A program made the translations under genes and the position numbers. This document shows, piece after piece, positions 7,993 through 15,652 of a stretch of DNA of 64,000 nucleotides. This DNA is from Olsenella sp. KH3B4 (GTDB taxonomy: Bacteria; Actinomycetota; Coriobacteriia; Coriobacteriales; Atopobiaceae): the NCBI GenBank assembly GCA_900111695.1, contig FOHD01000006.1:62001-126000 (forward strand), written 5' to 3'. Position 1 is the stretch's first letter, and each line of letters begins with the position of its first letter. The notes beneath the pieces were generated by a model that saw nothing but the letters and a program-made list of their open reading frames with translations, searched no databases and was not told where the DNA came from.

Positions 7993-8362
7993 GCCGGCTG
8001 CCGAGAAGCGCCGCGCACCGGGGGGTCGGGACTGCGCCGGGGCAGGCCTCTCCCCCTCCCAAAACTGCGGCTTAATTGCAGTGCGGAGGCCCCTCCCCGG
8101 CAAAACTGCGACTTAGTTGCAACCCTCCGAGGGGATGCAAGCCGTTTACCAGCGGTTTTCTCAGCAGCGCCCCTCCCAGAACTGCAATTAAGTCGCAGTT
8201 TTTGGGAGGGGCGGTCCCTTGGGCGGGGCGGTTCCTTGGGCGGTTGTGGGCGGCTCCTTCGGCGGGGTCGCCCCAGGGGGCGACGCCTCCGGAACGAGGT
8301 CGGGGGCGCCGCCCGCGAAGAAGCAACGCCCCCATCACCCAACCGTATGGCCAGATCCGCGT
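7993..8362. repeat. Convergent spacer with palindromic repeat family (AACTGC...GCAGTT)
   Basis: 370 bases between the ends of pepP and nagB with no gene. Three copies of a motif close to AAAACTGCGACTTAATTGCA lie at 8061-8081, 8102-8121 and, inverted, 8181-8202. The third copy sits in a hairpin (8169-8212) with outer arms GCCCCTCCC/GGGAGGGGC and an internal TTTTT, so it can end transcripts from either side. Two 17-bp GC-rich tandem units follow (8208-8224, 8225-8241), then a hairpin with arms GTCGCCCC/GGGGCGAC near 8268-8285. Confidence 0.85.
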
Positions 8363-9097
8363 CTACGCCTCGGGGCAGAGCGCCAGGGCCGCCTCGTCCG
8401 CAATCACGGTGCAGCTGGTGTGCAGCTGCAGGATGGACGCCGGGCACTGCGGGGTAACGGGGCCAAAGCACATGTCGTAGACGGCCTGGGCCTTCTCGGG
8501 ACCAGACGCCAGGATGAGAATGCTGCGCGCGTACATGATGGTCTGCACACCCATGGTGTACGCCTGGCGAGGCACGTCGTCCGCATTGTCGAAGAGACGG
8601 CTGTTTGCCTGGATGGTACTCTCGGTAAGGTTCACGCAGTGCGTGCCCTTTGAGAAGTGATCGTCCGGCTCGTTAAAGCCAATGTGGCCGTTGCGGCCAA
8701 TGCCAAGGAGCTGCAGGTCGGGATAGCCCGCGTCACGTACCATGCGGTCGTACTCGGAGCAGGCCTCGTCCGCGTTGGGGTTGGCGCCGTCGGGCACAAA
8801 CGTGTTGGCAAGGTCGATGTTGATCTTGTCGAAGAAGTTCTGGCGCATGAAGTAGTGGTAGCTCTGCGGGTCTTCGTGCGTAAGGCCGCGGTACTCGTCC
8901 AGGTTGTAGGTAGTGACCTGCGAGAAGTCACAGTCTCCCTTGCGGTTCCACTCGGCAAGCTGCTCGTAGGTGCCAATGGGCGTGGTGCCGGTAGCAAGGC
9001 CAAGAACGCTGTTGGGCTTGAGAATCACCTGAGCAGAGATAACGTTCGCCGCCTTGCGGCTCATGTCCCGGTAATCCTTGGTGCGAATGACTCTCAT
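8363..9097 (-). CDS. nagB: Glucosamine-6-phosphate deaminase
   Basis: 244 aa; converts glucosamine 6-phosphate to fructose 6-phosphate and ammonia. Start at 9097 has AAGGAGG nearby. Motifs: LATGTTPIGTYEQL (phosphate loop), NLDEYRGL with the catalytic Asp, LLGIGRNGHIGFNEP with the catalytic His/Glu region. It lacks the C-terminal allosteric extension of the enterobacterial enzyme, as in Bacillus-type NagB. No nagA is adjacent. A TAAAAT -10-like box lies about 175 bases upstream (9272-9277). Confidence 0.93.
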   Translation of the reverse strand: MRVIRTKDYRDMSRKAANVISAQVILKPNSVLGLATGTTPIGTYEQLAEWNRKGDCDFSQVTTYNLDEYRGLTHEDPQSYHYFMRQNFFDKINIDLANTFVPDGANPNADEACSEYDRMVRDAGYPDLQLLGIGRNGHIGFNEPDDHFSKGTHCVNLTESTIQANSRLFDNADDVPRQAYTMGVQTIMYARSILILASGPEKAQAVYDMCFGPVTPQCPASILQLHTSCTVIADEAALALCPEA

Positions 9098-9345
9098 GAC
9101 GATTCCTCCTTCTGCAAGCGGGCGACCCTCGTGGCACCCGCCCGTGGCATGCAAGCCACGTTTGACGTGTGCGGCCACCAGGGCGAGGTCGCGATTGCTA
9201 TGAGAAGGATCCGCCACGTCGAGGCCCCTGCCCGTCCATGGCGACCCGGGGCACGCGCTCCGGACAGCTTCATTTTACCTGTGCGAGACGAGACGGCGCC
9301 CTCAAACCCAAAGACTACGCGAATGCACCGTCAACATCCACCGGG

Positions 9346-9969
9346 CTACAGCTTGGCAGCCAGGTCCTCCAGCGCGTGGAACCGGTGCGAGATGGCGTTC
9401 TTCTCGGCAGGTGAAAGCTCGGCCATCGTCTTTCCCGGGGTATCCGCTGGCAGGAACAACGGGTCGTACCCAAAGCCGTTGCCCCCACGGCGCTCGTGGC
9501 CAATCGTTCCCTCGCAGTCACCATCTCCGCGCAGAACCTCGTCACCACGGACGAGAACGACAGTGGAGTGGAAGCGCGCACCGCGCTTCTCGTCGGGAAC
9601 GTCTGCCATGAGGCGCTCGAGCTTGTCGTTGTTGGCGTCGTCGTTGCCATGCTCGCCGGCCCAACGCGCCGAGAAAATCCCAGGCGCGCCGTCAAGCGCG
9701 TCCACGCAGAGCCCCGAGTCGTCGGCAATCGCCATGGGAAGGCCCGTCTCGTCGACTGCCGCCCGGGCTTTGATGAGGGCGTTCTCGAAGAAGTCAGCGC
9801 CGTTCTCGACGGGATCGGGGAAGTCTCCAAGCTCGCCCAGGGCAACAAAGCGCACGTCAGGAAGGACCTCTGAGAGAATCGCCTCAATCTCGGTCACCTT
9901 GTGCGGGTTGCCCGTGGCCACCACCACGGTACGCGAGGGGTCAAGGCCCATGATGTCGATCTTTGCCAT
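9346..9969 (-). CDS. rdgB: XTP/dITP diphosphatase (RdgB/HAM1)
   Basis: 207 aa. Removes non-canonical purine triphosphates from the nucleotide pool. Start at 9969 (AAAGGA upstream); the ORF upstream overlaps rph and is not used. Motifs: VVVATGNPHKVTEIEAIL at the N-terminus, IADDSGLCVDALDGAPGIFSARW in the middle, and GGNGFGYDPLF plus SHRFHAL near the end. It lies 43 bases behind rph and is clearly in the same operon, a common bacterial pairing. Confidence 0.94.
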   Translation of the reverse strand: MAKIDIMGLDPSRTVVVATGNPHKVTEIEAILSEVLPDVRFVALGELGDFPDPVENGADFFENALIKARAAVDETGLPMAIADDSGLCVDALDGAPGIFSARWAGEHGNDDANNDKLERLMADVPDEKRGARFHSTVVLVRGDEVLRGDGDCEGTIGHERRGGNGFGYDPLFLPADTPGKTMAELSPAEKNAISHRFHALEDLAAKL

Positions 9970-10012
9970 TGTCGTTGTCCTTTCGATGCGCGCGGTCCCG
10001 TCGTTGCTGGCG

Positions 10013-10756
10013 CTACGCCCCAAAGCCCGTGACCTCGCGCTGAATCTGGAGGAGCTGGTCGATGCCCTTCTGGCCAAGGTCAAGCAGGCGCCCCAGCTGC
10101 TCGCGATCGAACGTCGCGCGCTCACCGGTACCCTGGACCTCCACAATGCGACCATCCGAGGAGCCCACGAGGTTCATGTCCACGTCTGCATGCGAATCCT
10201 CGGGATAGTCGAGGTCGAGAAGCTCGACGCCACGCACGACGCCCATCGAGATGGCGGCGACCTGCCCCGTGAGGGGAACGCGCTTGATGCGGCCCTTCTC
10301 GCGCGCGGCGACGAGCGCCTCGTAGAGCGCCACCCAGGCACCGGTGACGGATGCCGTACGGGTGCCGCCGTCTGCCTGGATAACGTCGCAGTCCACAGTC
10401 ACCGTGAACTCACCGAGGTGGCGAAGGTCGCACACGGCTCGCAGCGAGCGCCCCACCAGGCGCTCGATCTCCATCGAGCGGCCCTTGCGGCCCTTGTACT
10501 CACGCGGTGTACGGCGGTTGGTAGACGCAGGGAGCATGGCATACTCCGCCGTGACCCAGCCATCCTTGCTCGCGCCGCGCCACTTGGGCACGCCGTCTGC
10601 AATGGTCGCCGCGCAGAGCACGCGCGTGTCACCAAACTCGGCCAGGCACGAGCCATCGGCGTTCTTCATGATGCCGGGGGTCAGCTTGACCGGGCGCATC
10701 TCGGCAACAGACCTGCCAAAGCTGCGCTCGGGCTGGGTGGCGCTCTCCTGGGCCAT
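10013..10756 (-). CDS. rph: Ribonuclease PH
   Basis: 247 aa phosphorolytic 3'-exoribonuclease acting on tRNA 3' ends. The family motifs RPVKLTPGIMKNADGSCLAEFGDTRVLCAAT, NRRTPREYKGRKGRSMEIERLVGRSLRA and the phosphate-binding GGTRTASVTGAWVAL are intact; only short pieces are quoted here: CDVIQADGGTRTAS and DLDYPEDS. Full length, apparently active. First gene of the rph-rdgB operon, transcribed leftwards, with tRNA-Val just upstream. Confidence 0.95.
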   Translation of the reverse strand: MAQESATQPERSFGRSVAEMRPVKLTPGIMKNADGSCLAEFGDTRVLCAATIADGVPKWRGASKDGWVTAEYAMLPASTNRRTPREYKGRKGRSMEIERLVGRSLRAVCDLRHLGEFTVTVDCDVIQADGGTRTASVTGAWVALYEALVAAREKGRIKRVPLTGQVAAISMGVVRGVELLDLDYPEDSHADVDMNLVGSSDGRIVEVQGTGERATFDREQLGRLLDLGQKGIDQLLQIQREVTGFGA

Positions 10757-10842
10757 GGTGTCTCCCGTCTGCCGACGCTCGACCGCCGGCGCTCATGCAA
10801 CGGGGCCAGCCGGCTCACGCCGACCGGCCCCGGTCTTCTCCA

Positions 10843-10918
10843 TGGTGGGCGATGACGGATTCGAACCGCCGACCTTGTGCGTGTAAGGCACCTGCGCTAG
10901 CCACTGCGCCAATCGCCC
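10843..10918 (-). tRNA. tRNA-Val (UAC)
   Basis: 76 bases with CCA encoded. Acceptor stem GGGCGAT/ATCGCCC, T-loop GTTCGAATC, anticodon loop CTTACAC with anticodon TAC. The outermost anticodon-stem pair appears mismatched. A TACACT box (plus-strand AGTGTA, 10929-10934) stands 10 bases upstream and is a plausible -10. A GC-rich hairpin (GGGGCC.../...GGCCCC, 10802-10831) follows but lacks a T run. Confidence 0.93.
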
Positions 10919-11038
10919 GTGCTAAGCGAGTGTACCACGGACATCCAAAATGAGTTCGCCTGGTTGACGTTCCCGTTGGTCCACGGACTTGTCGCGTAAG
11001 CGAGCGTCGTGCTGAGAAGAAAGTCCCATCCCGCCTGC

Positions 11039-11044
11039 TATACT
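11039..11044 (+). promoter_or_regulatory. murE -10 box (leaderless start)
   Basis: TATACT ends 7 bases before the murE ATG at 11052, so transcription should begin at or within a base or two of the start codon. There is no SD in between. No convincing -35 is seen. Confidence 0.65.
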
Positions 11045-11051
11045 TGGCGCC

Positions 11052-12596
11052 ATGAATACTACACTTGTATCTCTCGCCCGGCTCCTCGACCACGAGGGGC
11101 TGCTGGCCACCACAGCAAACATCACTGCCGAGAAGGGCGCCACGCCTGTCACGGGGGTCGACTGCGACTCTCGCGTCGTTATGCCCGGCCACGCCTTCGT
11201 GTGCAAGGGCGCCGCGTTCAAGCCCGCGTACCTCACCTCCGCGCTCGAGAAGGGCGCCGTGGCGTACCTCTGTGACAAAGACCGAGCCCCAGAGCTGGCC
11301 GTCGTTGCCCCCGGCGTACCCGTACTCGTCGCCACGGACCTCCGTCGCGCGATGGCGCTCGCCTCGGCCGAGGCCTTCGGCCACCCGGACCGCGACCTCA
11401 CCGTCGTTGGCATCACGGGCACCAAGGGCAAGTCGACCGTCTCCTACATGCTGCGCGCGGTGCTCGACGGCAACGAGCCACATGCTCGCACTGGCGTCAT
11501 GGGCTCCATCGAGACCTTCGACGGCGTCGAGCGCGAGGAGAGCCACAACACCACGCCGGAGTCCCCGGACCTCTGGCGTCACCTCGCAAATGCCCGCGAG
11601 GCAGGCCTTGCCTACATGGATATGGAGGTCTCCAGCCAGGCCCTCAAGTACGACCGCGTCTTGGGCCTCAACCTTGATATTGCCTGCTTCCTCAACATTG
11701 GGCGCGACCACATCTCCCCCGTCGAGCACCCCAACTTCGAGGACTACTTCCAGAGCAAGCTCCGCATCTTCGACCAGGCGCGCGTTGCCGTGGTGAACCT
11801 CGACTCTGCCGAGATCAAGACCATCCTCGAGCGCGCCAGCCGCTGCGAGCGCACGGTGACCTTCTCGGCAACGGACAGCTCGGCCGATGTCTGGGCTTCG
11901 GACATCAAGAGCGCCTATGGCACGGTCTCGTTCACCGCGCATACGCCTACCTGGGTAGGCCCAATCAACCTGGGCATGCCTGGTCTCTTCAACGTGGACA
12001 ACGCACTTGCGACCATCGCCATTTGCGAGGTCCTGGGTATTGGGCGCGAGAAGATTGCCGCGCCGCTCTCCCGCGCGCGCGTTCCCGGTCGCATGGAACT
12101 TCTCGCCAGTCCCGATGCCAAGGTCGTGGCACTGGTGGACTACGCCCACAACAAGCTCTCCTACCAGCGCTTCTTCCCTTCGGTTAAGGAAGAGTTCCCG
12201 GGGTATCGCATCATCGCCGTCTTTGGGGCCCCCGGCGGCAAGGCCTACGAGCGCCGCCAGGAGCTTCCCCAGGAGGCCGCCAAGTACGCCGACCACCTCA
12301 TCTACACCGAGGAAGACCCGGCAAACGACCCTGTTGAGGAGATCTGCCAGCAGATGGCCGACGCCACACCCGCCGGCACCTCCTACGAGGTCATCCTCAA
12401 CCGCGAGGAGGCAATCCGTCGCGCCGTCCAGCTGGGCTACGAGGGGGAAGGTCCCGCGATTCTCTGCCTGCTTGCCAAGGGCGACGAGACACGCCAGCAC
12501 GAGGGCAACGAGTTTGTCCCCTGCCGCACGGACGGGGACATCTACGAGGAGGCCGTTCGCGACTGGCACGCAGCTCACCCCAAGGCAGTCGAGTAG
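11052..12596 (+). CDS. murE: UDP-N-acetylmuramyl-tripeptide synthetase
   Basis: 514 aa Mur ligase; adds the third amino acid to UDP-MurNAc-L-Ala-D-Glu in the cytoplasm. The ATP loop GITGTKGKSTVSYML is at residues 120-134, NTTPESPD binds the substrate, and DYAHNKLSYQRFF starts the C-terminal domain. The DAP-recognising DNPR motif is absent; the equivalent stretch reads TEEDPANDPVEEI, as in enzymes that add lysine or another non-DAP diamino acid. That specificity is inference. The mRNA is probably leaderless. Confidence 0.92.
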   Translation: MNTTLVSLARLLDHEGLLATTANITAEKGATPVTGVDCDSRVVMPGHAFVCKGAAFKPAYLTSALEKGAVAYLCDKDRAPELAVVAPGVPVLVATDLRRAMALASAEAFGHPDRDLTVVGITGTKGKSTVSYMLRAVLDGNEPHARTGVMGSIETFDGVEREESHNTTPESPDLWRHLANAREAGLAYMDMEVSSQALKYDRVLGLNLDIACFLNIGRDHISPVEHPNFEDYFQSKLRIFDQARVAVVNLDSAEIKTILERASRCERTVTFSATDSSADVWASDIKSAYGTVSFTAHTPTWVGPINLGMPGLFNVDNALATIAICEVLGIGREKIAAPLSRARVPGRMELLASPDAKVVALVDYAHNKLSYQRFFPSVKEEFPGYRIIAVFGAPGGKAYERRQELPQEAAKYADHLIYTEEDPANDPVEEICQQMADATPAGTSYEVILNREEAIRRAVQLGYEGEGPAILCLLAKGDETRQHEGNEFVPCRTDGDIYEEAVRDWHAAHPKAVE

Positions 12597-12623
12597 CTCT
12601 CGCCCCACCTAACGGCATACGAC

Positions 12624-12662
12624 AAGCCCGGACATCCCACCGCAGGATGTCCGGGCTTTCTT
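12624..12662 (+). terminator. Terminator between convergent murE and deoD
   Basis: Perfect arms AAGCCCGGACATCC (12624-12637) and GGATGTCCGGGCTT (12645-12658), followed by TCTTC. It ends murE and, being symmetrical, may also serve the deo operon. Confidence 0.85.
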
Positions 12663-12690
12663 CTCGGCTACGCCATGCCAGTTGGGCGCA

Positions 12691-13410
12691 CTATTCCGGA
12701 AGCGCCAGGCTCAGCGCGACCTCCATCATCTGCGTGAGGCTCTCCTGTCGCTCCTCGGCGGTGATCGCCTCTCCGCGCGAAACGACGTCCGTCACGGTAA
12801 GCACCGTGAGCGCGCGCTTGTGGGCGCGCATCGCATTGAGGTAGAGCGCAGCCGACTCCATCTCTACGGCAAGGACGCCCATCTTGGCCCAGCGCTGCTC
12901 CGCGGTGGGGTCGTCGTTGTAGAAGACGTCCGAGGAGAGCACGTTGCCCACACGCGTGGGATAGCCAAGCCTCGCCCCTGCCGCAGCGGCACGATTGAGC
13001 AGGCCAAAGTCCGCTATGGGCGCGAGGGTCCCCGGCACGTTGAACTGGTGCGCGTAGTTGGAATCGGTGCATGCGCCCATCCCCAGCACGATGTCGCGCA
13101 GACGGACGTCCGGAGCAACGCCGCCAGCCGTGCCAATGCGCACAATCGACTCGACGCCGTAGAAGTTGAAGAGCTCGTACGAGTAGATGCCTATGGAGGG
13201 CATGCCCATGCCGCTGCCCATCACCGAGACGGGACGGCCCTCGTAGGTGCCCGTGTAGCCCAGCATGTTGCGGACGCCGTTGAACTGCTCCACGTCCTCG
13301 AGGTATGTCTCGGCAAGGCGCTTTGCCCGAAGTGGGTCTCCCGGCATAAGGACGAACGGGGCAATCTGCCCCTCGACGGCCTCGTTGTGCGGGGTGGGAG
13401 TTGCTGCCAT
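12691..13410 (-). CDS. deoD: Purine-nucleoside phosphorylase (DeoD type)
   Basis: 239 aa hexameric-type nucleoside phosphorylase. Start at 13410 with GGAGG that overlaps the deoB stop. Motifs: LMPGDPLRAKRLAE at the N-terminus, GSGMGMPSIGIYSYEL (phosphate binding) and VLAVEMESAALY (ribose/base contacts), ending with VTDVVSRGE. It splits purine (deoxy)nucleosides to base and (deoxy)ribose 1-phosphate. Last gene of deoC-deoB-deoD, feeding the sugar phosphate to DeoB. Confidence 0.94.
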   Translation of the reverse strand: MAATPTPHNEAVEGQIAPFVLMPGDPLRAKRLAETYLEDVEQFNGVRNMLGYTGTYEGRPVSVMGSGMGMPSIGIYSYELFNFYGVESIVRIGTAGGVAPDVRLRDIVLGMGACTDSNYAHQFNVPGTLAPIADFGLLNRAAAAGARLGYPTRVGNVLSSDVFYNDDPTAEQRWAKMGVLAVEMESAALYLNAMRAHKRALTVLTVTDVVSRGEAITAEERQESLTQMMEVALSLALPE

Positions 13411-13412
13411 GG

Positions 13413-14603
13413 CTAGACCTCCAGGATCTGGTCGAGATGCGACACGCCGTTGGGCAGCGCGGGCGCGCCCAGGTAGTCGAGGACCGTCGCCGATACGTCC
13501 GCAAACGTGGGTCGCGTACCAAGGTCGACGCCGGCCCGAACGTGAGGGCCGCACACGAGCCAGGGCACGTACTCACGCGAGTGGTCGGTAGACGGTGTCA
13601 CGGGGTCGCAACCATGATCTGCGGTAATCATGAGCAGGTCATCGTCGCGCAGGCCGGCCACGATGCGCGGGAGCTGGCTGTCAAAGTAGCTGAGGGCGCG
13701 AGCGTAACCTGGCGCGTCGTTGCGGTGACCGTAGATCATGTCGAAATCCACGAGGTTGGTGTAGCAGAGGCCCGTGAAGTCGCGTCCGGTCGCTTCCACC
13801 GTTCGCTCGATGCCCTCCTCGTTGCCCGAGGTGAAGACGTGGTCGGTGATGCCGCGGTGCGCAAAGATGTCGTAGATCTTGCCAATGGAGAGCACGTCCT
13901 GCCCGGCCTCCTTGAGCACGTCGAGCATCGTGGTCCCGGTGGGCTCAAGCGAGAAGTCATGCCTGCGGGGCGTGCGCTCAAAGTGCGGCCACTCCCCCGT
14001 GTACGGGCGCGCGATGACGCGGGCAACGCCATGCTCGCCCGTGAGAATCTTCCGCGCGATGCGGCAGTACTCGTAGAGCTGCTCGGGAGGCACCAGATCC
14101 TCGTGGGCAGCAATTTGGAAGACGCTGTCGGCCGAGGTGTAGACGATGAGCTTGCCAGTCTCGAGCTGCTCGCGTCCATAGTCCTGAATGACCTGCGTGC
14201 CGGAGTAGGGCTTGTTGCAGAGCACCCCGCGGCCCGTCTGGCGCGTGAACTCGTCCAGTACCTCTTTGGGGAAGCCGTTGGGGTACGTGGGGAAGCGCTT
14301 GGGCGAGATGACGCCCGCCATCTCCCAGTGCCCCACCGTGGTGTCCTTGCCGGCCGACGCCTCACGGAGACGGGCAAACGCGCCAGTGGGGGATGTAACC
14401 GGCTTGAGGTCAACGTGATAGGGAGACTCGAGCGCCCCCTCGATGTTGAGAAGCCCGAGCGACGCCATGTTGGGAACGGCAAGCTCGCCCGTGGTGGCGC
14501 AGGCGCACAGGGTGTTGCTCCCCTCGTCGCCCCACTCCGCGGCGTCCGGCTCGGCGCCAATGCCAAAGCTGTCCAGTACGATGAGAAACACTCGCCTACC
14601 CAT
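13413..14603 (-). CDS. deoB: Phosphopentomutase
   Basis: 396 aa, alkaline-phosphatase superfamily. Interconverts (deoxy)ribose 1- and 5-phosphates. Start MGRRVFLIVLDSFGIGAEPD at 14603 behind GAGGAGG. Metal sites: VLDSFG Asp, the Thr of GKDTTVGHWEMAG, and ITADHGCDP plus THSRE-like TDHSREYVPW at the C-terminus. It sits between deoC and deoD, 53 bases downstream of deoC, and has a 2-base gap to deoD. Confidence 0.95.
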   Translation of the reverse strand: MGRRVFLIVLDSFGIGAEPDAAEWGDEGSNTLCACATTGELAVPNMASLGLLNIEGALESPYHVDLKPVTSPTGAFARLREASAGKDTTVGHWEMAGVISPKRFPTYPNGFPKEVLDEFTRQTGRGVLCNKPYSGTQVIQDYGREQLETGKLIVYTSADSVFQIAAHEDLVPPEQLYEYCRIARKILTGEHGVARVIARPYTGEWPHFERTPRRHDFSLEPTGTTMLDVLKEAGQDVLSIGKIYDIFAHRGITDHVFTSGNEEGIERTVEATGRDFTGLCYTNLVDFDMIYGHRNDAPGYARALSYFDSQLPRIVAGLRDDDLLMITADHGCDPVTPSTDHSREYVPWLVCGPHVRAGVDLGTRPTFADVSATVLDYLGAPALPNGVSHLDQILEV

Positions 14604-14656
14604 GCAACCTCCTCGTATACCCAGCGATGCCAAGGCCGTGCACCAGCATCCGGCTC

Positions 14657-15298
14657 CTAGCCCTCAACGATCTTGACGCCAGCGCTGCAGCCAAGGCGGT
14701 CGGCGCCCGCCTCGACCATGGCGAGTGCCTCCTCCTTGGTGTGGATGCCGCCCGCCGCCTTGACCTTGCAACGGTTACCCACGGTCTTGCGCATGAGCGC
14801 CACGTCGTGCACCGTGGCGCCTCCGGTGGAGAAGCCCGTGCTTGTCTTCACGAACGACGCGCCGGCGGCCACCGCGTCCTCACAGGCGCGAACAATCTGC
14901 TCGTCATTGAGCAGGCAGCACTCCAGGATGACCTTCACCGGGTGCCCCTGGGCCGCCTTCACGACGGCAGCGATATCGTCGATGACGTAGCGGTCGTCTC
15001 CGGCGACAAGGTGGCCCCCGTTGATCACCATGTCAATCTCTGTGGTTCCGTCCGCCACGGCCTGCGCGGCCTCGGCCGACTTCGCCGGCGTGGAGCATGC
15101 CCCAAGAGGGAACCCGATGCAGGTGGTGACGCCAACGCCCGTATCGGCAAGGCGCTTGGCGGCCAGCGCCGTCCAGCACGAGTTGATCGCAACTGTGGCA
15201 AAGTGGTACTTTGCGGCCTCGTCGCACAGGCGCTCGATGTCTGCCTGCGTGGCGTCCTGCTTAAGGTTGGTATGGTCGATGTAGCCGTTGAGTTCCAT
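14657..15298 (-). CDS. deoC: Deoxyribose-phosphate aldolase
   Basis: 213 aa TIM-barrel class I aldolase, cleaving deoxyribose 5-phosphate to glyceraldehyde 3-phosphate and acetaldehyde. Starts MELNGYIDHTNLKQDATQ at 15298 (AGGGGAG upstream). The Schiff-base Lys lies in FVKTSTGF and the proton-relay Lys in VKAAGGI. First gene of the operon; its upstream region carries the nested palindromes at 15419-15512. The acetaldehyde product could be handled by the alcohol dehydrogenase encoded next door. Confidence 0.95.
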   Translation of the reverse strand: MELNGYIDHTNLKQDATQADIERLCDEAAKYHFATVAINSCWTALAAKRLADTGVGVTTCIGFPLGACSTPAKSAEAAQAVADGTTEIDMVINGGHLVAGDDRYVIDDIAAVVKAAQGHPVKVILECCLLNDEQIVRACEDAVAAGASFVKTSTGFSTGGATVHDVALMRKTVGNRCKVKAAGGIHTKEEALAMVEAGADRLGCSAGVKIVEG

Positions 15299-15418
15299 GA
15301 TGTGGCCCAGCTCCCCTTGAGGCGTTTTTCTCTCGCCCAACCTTGACACAATCTGAGCCCTCACGCAACGTGGCACCCGCTGTGGTGCGTAGCGGACGCA
15401 CGGGCTTTCGGCACAGAT

Positions 15419-15512
15419 AACCTCACACGTGTTATTTCTTTTTTGATATTTATCAAAAGAATCCCAGTTGATGTGGCATTGATATCAATATTGAAATAAC
15501 ACGTGTGAGGTT
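15419..15512. promoter_or_regulatory. Nested palindromes with FNR-like box upstream of deoC
   Basis: Outer arms of 20 bp (15419-15438 and 15493-15512) are a perfect inverted repeat; each has the palindromic core ACACGTGT. Inside lie TTTTGATATTTATCAAAA (15441-15458), which contains TTGAT-N4-ATCAA, the FNR-type consensus, and ATTGATATCAAT (15478-15489). The segment is far more AT-rich than its surroundings. It is in the 354-base spacer between the 3' end of the alcohol dehydrogenase gene and the 5' end of deoC, so regulation of deoCBD is the likely use. Confidence 0.75.
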
Positions 15513-15584
15513 TACCGTGCCAGCATAGGTCAACATCGCCAGCGAGCGCCAGGGGGCAGCAGGGCCCGAGCTTGCACTCCCCAC

Positions 15585-15619
15585 AAAAAGAGGGCCGAGG
15601 CGCATTGCCTCGACCCTCT
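15585..15619 (-). terminator. Terminator of the alcohol dehydrogenase gene
   Basis: Arms AGAGGGCCGAGGC (15589-15601) and GCCTCGACCCTCT (15607-15619), with one G-T pair, followed on the minus strand by TTTTTG. Confidence 0.85.
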
Positions 15620-15652
15620 GCGATGGCTGAGAAAAGAGCGCTTGCGCAGGAA

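Noticed and set aside
8657..10855. 732-codon plus-strand frame across nagB, rdgB and rph
   Set aside because: Antisense of three conserved genes with good SD sites; no recognisable domain.
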